This document shows positions 55,731 through 64,000 of a DNA stretch of 64,000 nt, in pieces. The DNA is from Lunularia cruciata (taxonomy: Eukaryota > Streptophyta > Marchantiopsida > Lunulariales > Lunulariaceae), in contig OX419756.1 of NCBI GenBank assembly GCA_948567375.1, positions 63,528,552 through 63,592,551 on the forward strand, in the 5' to 3' direction. A model generated the notes under the pieces. It was not told the DNA's origin. It did not search any database and saw only the letters and a list, made by a program, of their open reading frames with translations. The position numbers were made by a program, and so were the translations under genes. Each line of letters begins with the position of its first letter. Position 1 is the first letter of the stretch.

Positions 55731-57618
55731 TGTGGTACCCACATTTTTCATTTTGGACGAGTTTTGAAGAAGAAATGCCTTGCTGAAACCAAATTTAAAC
55801 CAAATGAGTGGAAACTTGTGTTTGGATCATACCCGAGGAAGTTGACTTCATGTAAGAGGAAGAAGGACTCAGATTGGATCAGACCCGAAGAAGCTTACTT
55901 CGTGTCAGAGGAGGAAAAACTCGGATCAGACACCAAAAGAGGAAGGAAGGTTACAGGTCAGGATTCTTGCGGGGATCATATCTCATTGATGAAAAGTCCA
56001 AATAAAGCGTGCTATATTTGCTTGGAAGCGTCTCGTTCAGAGCTTTCTGTTGCTACCAAAATCGAAAAGTTTGGAGGTTTGTAGAAGAAGTTACAAGCAT
56101 TTGAAGTTTTGGGAGTAGATGTGAAGAGTAGTTTGGTGTCTTCGAGTCAATGTGACTTCGGACTTCGTACTTTGGACTTTGATTTTCGGGTTTACATGAT
56201 TTTGGGTCATGAGACTTTACCTCAAGACAAATATGATTCAACGTGAGGTAGTCGGACCTCGGAGTGCAGCGAAGGTGACTTCGGGAGTTTTGCAAGAGGG
56301 ATGAGAGGAAGTTAGAGTAGGGAAAGAAGATAGTTAGGATACACATGACTTCAATTTCAGTTCTGATTGAAGATGGAACATGAATTGAAGGAGAAGTAAC
56401 AATAGTGAATAAACCCAAAGTGTAAGATCAGACAGTAAGTGTTTGGGTCAGTTACATGAGTGATTAGGGGAAAGTGGGTTACAAATTGAAGGTGTAGATA
56501 GTGTATTCATACTTTCAATTACAATTCTTGATGATGACATAGTAGAATTAATAAAAGAATTGATAGTAGTTAGACCCAAAGTAACAGAGATAGGACTGCA
56601 GGTGTCTTCGGATTTGACATTTGACACCCCTTAGAGAAGAGTGGTTCGGGAGATAGAGATTTAGAAGGCTTAATTATGATAGGAATTGCAGATCAGGAAG
56701 GAGAAGTGTTAGAATTAGTGGAGGAATTAGGAGTTGTGAAACCGAAGGATAGAGTAGTAGGAAGTTAATTTACTTCGGGTTCAGGTTTGAAAGCCAAGGA
56801 TGAAGTAGACATCGGATCGGATTATTAACAGATTTGAGATTTGAAGAGGCAGATATGAAGAGATGCTTTGTCATTTCAGATTTGCAAGTTAGAAGAGTTG
56901 TTGTAGAACGGTATAGTTGTTAGAACTGCCAATTGATTCACTATTTAAGAGTGGCATTTGCAGTCAAATGTTGTTCAATGCTCATTATTTCTGAGAATAG
57001 ATAAAGCAAAGTGCTATGAAGCAGTGCTCGTCGCTTGAGCTTGATTTCGAGTATCAATGTTGTACTTGTGTTTGTGAGTGTTTGGAGAAATTCAAAGTGC
57101 AAGTCAGAGTGTTTGTTGGATGTTAGATTCCATAGCCTTGATCTTCATTCTGTGTGTTTGATCCTAAGTGAAGTGCAATCGGAGCAATGCCTTGATAGAT
57201 TTGAGAGGAATTGTAGTGTTGGTAGTATTTTGCATTTGTGAGTGCAGTGCAAAGTTGATGTGAAGCAATTTTGATCAAGGAAGTTGTGCCTTCAGTGGAG
57301 GGGTGGAACACAATTCTGAGGCAAAGTCGTTTTGCAGTGAAGTGCCATTTTTGGGAGAGCCTGAATCATCACAATCAAGATTGTTTGGAAAGATTTGAAG
57401 GAGTTGTGATTATAAAGTGTTAATTTGTGACAAGTCTGCGAGTCAGTGCTTGTTACTCTCTTTTGGATGCGGTTTCTACCTAAGAGATTAAAGACGCAAC
57501 CAAGAAGAACTGAAATTGTTACTTTGCTTTGTATTTGGACATTTCTGACTCGTATCTCTACGGGAACGAACTTTACTTACCCGATTACCGCAAAAGTGAT
57601 ATTTGTTGGGTTGTCACA
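55731..57618 (+). repeat. Solo LTR of family A, short form (1888 bp)
   Basis: TGTGGTACCCACA to GGGTTGTCACA, flanked by ACTAG / AGTAG (55726-55730 and 57619-57623). B1 has AGTAG at the intact RNase H site (GCTAGTAGGCAG), so the left copy has one changed base. Includes a TATTTAAG box near 56943 and the C-terminal remnant of the LTR ORF (near 56570-56820). Confidence 0.93.
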
Positions 57619-58446
57619 AGTAGGCTGATGGTTTCAGTAGAGAAGAAGTACTCTGTCACGGAGAGAGAGAAGGGTTGGCAGTGATCTTTGGTCTGAAGAA
57701 GTTTAGACACTACTTGATTGGAGGGAAAGCCACCATTGTCACGGATCACAAGGCTTTGAAGTACATCTTCAACAAGCCTAATGTTGAAGGGAGACTAGCA
57801 AGGTGGATGATACTCTTGTTTGAGTATGACTACACCATTGAGGATAGGCCAGGAAAGAAACATGCAAATGCTGATTTGTTATCTAAAGCCTATTATCATG
57901 ATGGAGATGAGCCAATGGATGATTCCTTCCCGGATGAGGAGCTCATGACAATCTCAGTCACTCAAGAGGTTCCAATGGAGTACAAGGAGATTGTGGATTT
58001 TGTGACAAGAGGTAACTATCCAAAAGGGATGCATGCTAGGGAGAGGAAGGCCCTTGCAGCAAGATCTAGACCTTGCACAATGGTGGAGGATATTCTTTTT
58101 TACCAAGGAGTTTCATGAAGGTTTATTATGTGGAGAACACTTTGCAAGAAAGGTGACTGCTTTCAAGATTCTAGATGCAGGTTACCATTGGAGAGGGATT
58201 TTCAAGGATTGTCTTGATTATTGCAAAACTTGTCATGTTTGTCAAGCTTTTGCTAGAAAGTCTACATCCACTCCACCACTTAGATCAATTCCATTGCTAG
58301 GACCTTTCAAGAAATGGGGAATTGATTTTGTAGGTCCTCTCAATAAAACCCCAAGGAACAATCGGTACATTGTAGTAGTTACTAATAACCTTACGAAGTG
58401 GGTTGAGGCTAGACCATTGAGGGACAAGAATGAAGATGAAGTGGGT

Positions 58447-58710
58447 TGTGGTGCCCATATTTTTTGTTTTTTTTAAATAAAGGAGAAGAAGTGTATAGAG
58501 AAGTTGGATTGCGCCTGTATGGCCGAAGAAGGCCAAGAAAATTGTCTTTGGGATGAAACCTGAAGTAAAGTGACTTTGGGTCATAAGGCAAAGTACTCGG
58601 AAATGCCCTGTCAGCATACAATACAAAGTAGATTGTCTTTGGATCGGGGGGAGCTCAACCCAAGGCGAAGATAGTCTAACAACCTTTCGTCGGGGCGAGA
58701 AATTCAAGAG
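58447..58710 (+). repeat. A3 5' LTR remnant
   Basis: Matches the first 260 or so bases of 60028-63794 (TGTGGTGCCCATATTTTTTG, GATTGCGCCTGTATGGCC). It ends near AAATTCAAGAG, where sequence jumps to gag. The exact join lies between 58705 and 58728. Confidence 0.88.
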
Positions 58711-58714
58711 TACG

Positions 58715-59626
58715 TTTCAAAAACAAATGTAAATTGCATTACTCTTGAGAAAGAAAGACCTCAAGAAGGGAGTCCGGCCTCAAAAGGAGAATGGCCAGAC
58801 CTTGAAGTTTTGAAAGTTGAGACACGCTCCAGCAAGAAGAAGCGTGATCCCAAAGAACTGAGTACGACCTCGTCGTCTTCCCAAAAGGCAAAGAGATGTG
58901 CCCAAAAGCCATTCTTTTGGCCAAGGAGGAAAAGATCCTTGCAAAAGCTAAAGCTAAAGCCTTGCAAAAAGAATTAAAGGAGGCATTACTCAGGACTCGG
59001 GAACTGAGTTTGGAAGAAGAGACGAAGATGAAGTCTCCAATATTTCCGGCGGACATCCGATCTGAAGTAAAGGGTCTGATCCAAGCCTAGGTGGGCCAAC
59101 CCGAGGAAGCTCGGGTTAAGGCCATCAGCAAGCCCGTCACCATTTTGAAGCGTCCCGAAGTCAAGAGGGAACATGGAGAGACCTCGGACCCAAAGCCAAA
59201 GACAAAGACGGTCAAATTAGGAGGAGTTCCCCAATATGATATTGTAGCCAATCTGGCCACCACAAATGCCAATGTTACATTTAAGCAATTGTGGGAAGAT
59301 AACAAGCTGTACAAGAGATAGCTTAATTCGACCCTCAAGAAGGTGAGGTCGATGTCAAAGAAGGACCTGCCTGCTATTTATCGTATTGAACAAGAAGATT
59401 TGGGATCGCTTGAGGTAGACGTAGAGATTGCAGGGTGCATGATCACATTGATACCCATTGACTTTGGGTCCAGTGTGAATGTCATGACCAAAGATACTGC
59501 AAGTCGACTCGGGTATCATATGTTTGAACCAACACCCCGAGTTTTGAAGTTTGCAGACCAAACTAGGAGATGGCCCTTGGGCATGCTGTCAAACATTACC
59601 ACGATCATTGGAGGGGTACCCTTCAA
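58715..59626 (+). pseudogene. A3 late Gag and protease
   Basis: Begins after the third knuckle position (VNCITLEKERPQEGS), continues through the Lys/Ala-rich helix (58930-58985) and into the protease. Late gag from 58896 and the protease share one frame, with TAG at 59088-59090 and at 59319-59321. Protease motif IPIDFGSSVNVM lies near 59455-59490, followed by RRWPLGMLSNITTIIGGV. The flap and C-terminal LLIGRPW block are removed by the deletion at 59627. The shared frame suggests family A made gag and pro as one polyprotein. Confidence 0.84.
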
Positions 59627-59640
59627 GTTGAAGGGTACCC
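59614..59640. repeat. Perfect 27-bp palindrome at the A3 protease-integrase junction
   Basis: GGGTACCCTTCAA (59614-59626), a central G, and TTGAAGGGTACCC (59628-59640). The left arm is original protease sequence; the right arm belongs to neither parent reading and lies exactly at the deletion joint. Confidence 0.85.
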
Positions 59641-60016
59641 TCAGGATCTTCGGATTCTTCAACTGATGTGGTTAGAAGAGAAAAGAGACGATGCAATGCA
59701 AACCACGAAAGAAGTACAAGCACAGAGGAAAGTCAGGCACGATCAGAGAATCAAGCCTGTGACTATACAAGAAGGGGATTTGGTTTTGTTATATGACAAT
59801 TGCCAAATATTTTTTCCAGGCAAGTTGCATTTGAGATGGATGGGTCCCTATCAAATTCTTCATCTTTACGACAATGGATCCATGCAACTCGTCGATTTGG
59901 AAGGTAATCCTTTTGCCACTCGAGTAAATGGGTGGAGAGTTTGGAGATATTGGACCATAGACTCGGAAGTTTCTAAGACACCCGAGGTCTATGTTTGCGG
60001 GGACGCTCACATTTGA
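59641..60016 (+). pseudogene. A3 integrase C-terminus
   Basis: Joined out of the protease by deletion. Readable from LRIL/QLMWLEEKRDDAMQTTKE into the GPY/F domain (IQEGDLVLLYDN, LHLRWMGPYQILHLYDNGS) and a tail ending VYVCGDAHI with TGA at 60014-60016. This supplies the family A integrase end that the window edge removes from A1; there is no chromodomain and no envelope-like ORF between it and the LTR. Confidence 0.85.
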
Positions 60017-60027
60017 GGGAAGGGGTA
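60017..60027 (+). promoter_or_regulatory. Family A polypurine tract
   Basis: AGGGAAGGGGTA (60016-60027), directly before the 3' LTR, would prime plus-strand DNA synthesis. Confidence 0.7.
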
Positions 60028-60413
60028 TGTGGTGCCCACATTTTTTGTTTTTTTTCAAAATAAAGGAGAAGAAGTGTATAGAGAAGTCGGATTGCGCCTG
60101 TATGGCCAAAGACGGCGAAGAAAATTGTCTTTGGGATGAAACCCAAAGTAAAGTAACTTTGGGTCATAAGACAAAGTACTCAAAAATGCCCTATCAGCAT
60201 ACAATACAAAGTAGATTGTCTTCGAATCGGGGGGAGCTCAACCCGAGGCGAAGACAGTCTAACAACCTTTCGTTGGGGCGAGAAATTCAAGAAGGAGCCA
60301 TTTCAAAACTGGCAGCTCATACGCGCAAAGGTTGATTGACAGTGACAGGTGCATGCCGGAGGTGTGATTTCTCGGTAGAAACTCGAAGTGACGGAAGACA
60401 AAGAAGTGCAACT

Positions 60414-60422
60414 CTATAAAAA
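60414..60422 (+). promoter_or_regulatory. TATA-like box P1 in the A3 3' LTR
   Basis: CTATAAAAA about 20 bases before the LTR ORF ATG at 60442; conserved in all long LTR copies that retain the region. Confidence 0.45.
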
Positions 60423-60441
60423 TTGAAACTGCAACGACAAA

Positions 60442-63015
60442 ATGTCGAGCAATTTTCCTTTGCCGTTGAGGAGTCGTCTTGCAGGTGATCGGGGAAAGGG
60501 AAATAAAGTTGGACTCGGGTTAGTGTGCAAGGGAGAAGTCGCAAGAGAGAAATTGAGAGACAGTAAGAAACCAGAAGAGATGGGAGGAGGGAAGAAGAAC
60601 TCCGAATTCGCAGTGAGAAATCATGCAATTTGGAGATTAGATGTAGTAGCGAGGATCAAAGTCTTGAGCCGACTTCGGATCACCTTTCTAGCATGGAACT
60701 GGAACATAAGTTTTCCAAGATTCATGACAGAAATCATCGAGAGTAAGTGTCCTGATGGTCCCGAGGAAGAAGGGAAGAGAGGAAATCCGGCTTGGTGGAT
60801 AGAGTCGGATTGGAGACTCGTACTCGGGAAGGAGGCGGGTTCGGAGCAAGGAGCCACGTTCTTGGGGAAAGGAGAGATAGCCCAAGAAACGTAGGAGGTG
60901 AGAGATGCCTTCTCATCAAAGAGAACAAAGAATGGGTACAAGGTAGAAAGTTACAAAGATCCTGTCAAGAGAGGAATTGTGAGTGCTTTGATGGCAATCC
61001 TAAAGCCGGAGAGAACAACTTATGTGATGAAACATCAAGCGGTGTTCTTTCACAAATTGTTTGCAGGAGAATCAATTAATTGGGCAGGGTGTTTTCACGG
61101 GAGAACGAGGTAGATGGTGTGGAATCTACGGGATAAGTTGCCTCCACATTACATTGTGCCGTTTGTGGCACACTTCTACCTCGGGCTCAATTTGCTAACC
61201 TTGGTGGAGCAAAATCAGATGGTGTCGCACTTCCATCCGGATGTGCAAAAGGAAGTCAATGTCGAGGAGCAGCAATAAATTCTCCAAATCCGGAGCACGG
61301 ACGACTACTACGCAAAGACAGGGAAAAACATGGAGGTAGTAGTAAATACGCCGACAAAGAAGAGAACTCGGCAAGCAGAAGCTAAAGAAAACAAGAAACC
61401 TCAGAAGATGCAAAAAATTAACCCGAGGCAAGGAATGGTGGGGATTGAGTCTGAAAATGAAGACTTAGAAGGCGAGGCCGAGCTCAAGACGGAGGACTCA
61501 GAACATGAGGAGGAACCTGAGCTGACACTGCAAAGCGGAGATACTAGCAGTGATAGTGAAGACGGTGGAGAAATGACCTCGGCGCCAGCGGCTGAAGAAT
61601 ACGAAGAAGAAGTAGAAGCCAAAGACAATGCGGCGTTGGAAGACAAAGTACCGGTGCTCGAGGAGAAGAAGATTGCAGTACAGCAAGGAGTTTGCTCGAG
61701 ATGTAAGGCGAAGTGTGAGGTAGGCTTGAGTAGAGTGAAGGAAGAGGCAGAAGACAGCTCGGGTAGTGAGGCATCAATCCCGATACGAAGACTCCAGAGA
61801 AGAAGGCGCGTATCAAGAAAACACAAGGAGAAACAAGAAATTACTCCACGGAAGGAAGAAGTTGCCAGTGAGGGAGTAGAGTACCTACGAGAGGTAGTGT
61901 GCCCGCTGTTGGTGAAGTTGGAGCAGAAGAAGAAGGAGATGTAGTCAACTTGTCCAGAAGTAAAGACTGTATTGCAGGTGGTAGCAAGATTAGAAGAGGA
62001 GAACTCGGAGTTGAAGAGGCGTATAACCCGAGGTGAAAAGGAGAGAGAAGTATTGCAAGTGGAAGCAGTAGAGAGAAGTCAGGTAATCAAAGACCTGAAG
62101 AGAGAAGTGAGCTATCGAGAGGATCTTGCGAGGAAGAGTGACATCGCAAGCGAGAGACAGGTAGCGGAGCACAAAATCTTGAAGCAGCAGTTTGCTGATT
62201 CAAGAGTAGAGCTTATCAATGCTATGGCAAGGGTAACATCGAAGGAACAAGAGCTCGATCGACTGATGGAGAGTATGGAGGAGAAGAAGCAACTCTGGCA
62301 AAGAGAGTTGTCTGTGCGGTATAGAGAAGAAGAGAGATTACAAGAGTTACTTTGTAATCAGGAAGAGAAAGTTGTACAGAAGAAGAAAGAGAAGGAAGCG
62401 GTGAAAGCCGAGTTCAAGGAAGAGTTGGCGATGTACAGAGAGGAATGGCTTGCAGATCGGGAACAAGAATGAAAGACAAGATTGGAGCCATTGAAGGAGA
62501 TAGTCCTCAGAGTGAATGCAATGTTAAGTATAGAAGCCAGCGTTCGAATTGAAGAAGCACGACTACACGAGTTGAAGTTGTTGGTGCAAGAGACGAGGCA
62601 AAGACAAGCAAAGGACACGGAAATGAATGACTTGTTAATAAAACTAAGAACTCGTGTAGATAGAAAGGTGTTAGAAGTAGAGGATAACATTTCAATTAGA
62701 TTAGACTTAGTGAAAATAGAGTTAGAAAAGCTTCAGAAAGATGTTAAGGCAAAACCCGAAGTAGATACCATAGGAATCCAAATGTCTTTGGAGTTGCCCT
62801 TAGAGACATTAGAGAAGAGTGGGTCAGGAGATAAGGAGTTAGATAGATTACCCACTAGTGCAATTTCAGATCAGGAAAGAGAATTGCTGGATCTGGTCAA
62901 AGAAGTAGGAGATGTTAAACCCGAGGAAAATGTAGTAGGAAGTAAGATTACTTCAGGTTCGGGTTTGAAAGCCAAGGAAGAAGTAGACATTGGATCGGAG
63001 TTGAAACTGATTTGA
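60442..63015 (+). pseudogene. LTR-resident ORF of family A, reference copy (857 codons)
   Basis: A single frame over 2574 bases with no frameshift and five stops: 60892-60894, 61111-61113, 61276-61278, 61942-61944 and 62470-62472. By residue: 1-290 globular-looking with conserved Trp and aromatic blocks (NHAIWRLDVV, WIESDWRLVLG, KHQAVFFHKLF, PPHYIVPFVAHFYL); 297-415 acidic Ser/Glu/Asp linker; 418-425 CSRCKAKC; about 449-455 Arg-rich; 511-746 predicted coiled coil; acidic Gly/Ser tail to 857. The length matches the copy at 21331-23910 (859). There is no signal peptide or membrane segment I can see, and no gag, pol or env motif. It lies on the sense strand of the element. Function unknown; the coil could mediate self-assembly, by analogy only. 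Confidence 0.78.
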
Positions 63016-63118
63016 GATTTGAAGAGGCAGATATGAAGAGGTGCATTGTCATTTCGGATCTGCAGGTTAGAACAGTTGTTGTAGAACGGTATAGTTGTTA
63101 GAACTGTCGATTGTTCAC

Positions 63119-63126
63119 TATTTAAG
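63119..63126 (+). promoter_or_regulatory. TATTTAAG box P2, shared by long and short LTRs
   Basis: CACTATTTAAGAGTGGC, about 670 bases before the LTR end, recurs at 29574-29581, near 41225, near 56943 and (minus) 6619-6612. It lies in the part common to both LTR forms, so it is my better candidate for the genomic RNA promoter. Confidence 0.45.
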
Positions 63127-64000
63127 AGTGGCATTCGCAGGAAAATGTTGTTCAGTGCTCATTATTTCTGAGAATAGATAAAGCGAAGTGCTGTGAAGCA
63201 GTGCTCGTCGCTTGAGCTTGATTCCAAGTATCAATTTTGCAATTGTGTTTGTAAGTGTTTGGAGAAATTCAAAGTGCAAGTCAGAGTTCTTGTTGGATGC
63301 TGGATTCCATAGCCTTGATCTTCATTCTGTGTGTTTGATCCTGAATGAAGTGCAATCGAAGCAATGCCTTGACAGATCTGAGAGGAATTGTAGTGTTGGT
63401 AGTATTCGGCATTTGTGAGTACAATGCAAAGTTGATGTGAAGCAATTTTGATCAAGGAAGTTGTACCTTCAGTGGAGAGGTGGAACACAATTCTGAGGCA
63501 AAGTCGTTTTGTAGTGAAGTGCCATTTTTGGGAGAGCTTGAATCATCACAATCAAGATTGTTTGGAAAGAATTGAAGGATTTGTGATTAAGGAGTGTGAA
63601 TTTGTGACAAGATTGCGAGTCAGTGCTTGTTATTCTCTTCTGGGTGTGGTTTCTACCTAAGAGACTAAAGAAGAACTCAAGAAGAACTAAATTGTTACTT
63701 TGCTTTGTATTTGGACATTTCTGACTTGTATCTCTGCGGGAACAAACTTTACTTACCCGATTACCGCAAAAGTGATATTTGCCGGGTTGTCACATGGGTA
63801 GATTTCTTTATGAACGCATTATCACTAGGTTTGGATGCCCTTTGGAGTTAGTTTTTGATAGAGGAGGAGAGTTTACAAGAAGCATCACTACAACCATGCT
63901 ATGACATTTCTCTATCACACATAGAGTAACTGCATCCTATAAGCCAAATTCCAATGGCTTGGCAGAGAGAACAAATCAGACCTTGTGCATGATGTTGGCC

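Larger units (their letters stand above)
58447..63794 (+). mobile_element. Family A element A3, internally deleted, with 5-bp duplication
   Basis: Flanked by TGGGT (58442-58446 and 63795-63799) in the B3 integrase. Consists of the first 260 or so bases of the 5' LTR, a jump into late gag, protease, a jump to the integrase C-terminus, polypurine tract and a complete 3' LTR. PBS, capsid, RT, RNase H and integrase core are missing, so it could not move on its own, and without a PBS it could not be copied either. The deletions therefore followed insertion, at least the one removing the PBS. Confidence 0.92.
60028..63794 (+). repeat. A3 3' LTR, long form (3767 bp)
   Basis: TGTGGTGCCCACA to GGGTTGTCACA. 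Colinear with 9714-5944 (minus) and 20917-24707. The first 400 or so bases are non-coding with an AATAAA near 60057; then CTATAAAAA, the long ORF, TATTTAAG and the shared 3' end. Confidence 0.95.
48623..64000 (+). mobile_element. Family B retrotransposon B3, nested with three A insertions
   Basis: 5' LTR at 48623 (split), PBS 51375-51392, leader ORFs, gag-pol from 52949, running off the right edge inside integrase. Contains two short solo LTRs (49301-51355 and 55731-57618) and the deleted element A3 (58447-63794). Removing the three insertions and their duplicated sites restores colinearity with B1, apart from deletions of 421 bp in RT and 59 bp before the integrase. The element sits in a long family A LTR. 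Confidence 0.93.
52949..64000 (+). pseudogene. B3 gag-pol polyprotein (interrupted, runs off window)
   Basis: ATG at 52949 matches B1. A 2-base loss near 53125 shifts frame; the correct reading then runs 53130-54350 (capsid and knuckle CFGCGRRGHIQRNC), where loss of one G shifts it again. Protease motif is VDGRSAVNAM (the second Gly changed to Arg). TAG 54935-54937 and TAA 55265-55267 precede a 421-bp deletion (after 55272) that removes most of the RT fingers and palm including the DDF box. RNase H is split by the solo LTR at 55731. A 59-bp deletion near 58110 precedes the integrase zinc site, integrase is split by A3 at 58447, and the last piece (63795-64000) has TGA near 63902 and the NGLAERTN block at the edge. 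Confidence 0.9.

Noticed and set aside
59641-60027. Envelope-like third ORF between integrase and 3' LTR
   Set aside because: Only about 11 bases separate the integrase stop from the A3 LTR and 48 in B1. No membrane-protein frame fits.
1-64000. Single-copy host gene or microRNA locus
   Set aside because: Apart from the 134-bp insert and the 80-bp spacer, all sequence could be placed in family A, B or C by colinearity between copies.

Overview
The window looks like repeat-rich nuclear DNA of a land plant. Every stretch I could assign is LTR retrotransposon of the Ty3/gypsy superfamily, and I found no convincing host gene, tRNA, rRNA or CRISPR array. The plant assignment rests on reverse transcriptase (RT) blocks of the SGYNQ / MPFGLCNAPATFQR type, no chromodomain after the integrase, primer-binding sites (PBS) resembling the 3' end of tRNA-Asp, and dense nesting with many solo LTRs. 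These traits resemble the plant Athila/Tat side of Ty3/gypsy. I cannot name the species; a large-genome plant is all I would infer.

Three families are present. Family A has LTRs that begin TGTGGTRCCCACA and end GGGTTGTCACA. They come in a long form (about 3.8 kb) and a short form (about 1.9-2.05 kb) that share only their 3' part. The long LTR contains its own ORF of about 860 codons. Family A Gag has an N-terminal coiled coil and three CCHC knuckles. Family B has LTRs of about 680-690 bp (TGTAACACCC...GGCTCACA), a separate zinc-knuckle ORF before gag, and one gag-pol frame. Family C is seen only as an integrase tail and one 3' LTR (starting TGTTGTCGGG) that holds a 107-bp tandem repeat.

Layout. 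1-9714: A1, minus strand, with integrase to gag, PBS and a complete 5' long LTR, cut by the window edge. 9715-11924: part of another long LTR, plus strand. 11925-19726: B1, full length with near-identical LTRs and a single stop codon in gag-pol. 19727-25435: C fragment, with a long solo LTR inside its LTR at 20917-24707. 25437-27835: pieces of A LTRs and an A gag, minus strand. 27836-36331: B2, 5'-truncated and decayed, carrying a short solo LTR (28335-30249) and a 134-bp foreign insert. 36332-37268: diverged A-like LTR piece. 37269-47182: two decayed A internal regions, a partial LTR and a short solo LTR (44246-46147). 47183-48622: part of a long LTR. 48623 to the window end: B3, broken by a solo LTR in its own 5' LTR (49301-51355), another in RNase H (55731-57618) and a deleted A element, A3, in integrase (58447-63794).

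How the parts work together. An intact A or B copy would be transcribed from its LTR, package RNA with Gag, mature with the protease (PR), copy RNA with RT/RNase H and insert with the integrase (INT). B1 is nearest to that state. Most other coding copies carry several stops, frameshifts or deletions. The five complete solo LTRs and A3 are all flanked by 5-bp target duplications, which gives a relative order of insertions. The most unusual element is the ORF inside the long family A LTR: it is present in four or more copies and stays in one frame over about 2.57 kb in the three plus-strand copies I followed.
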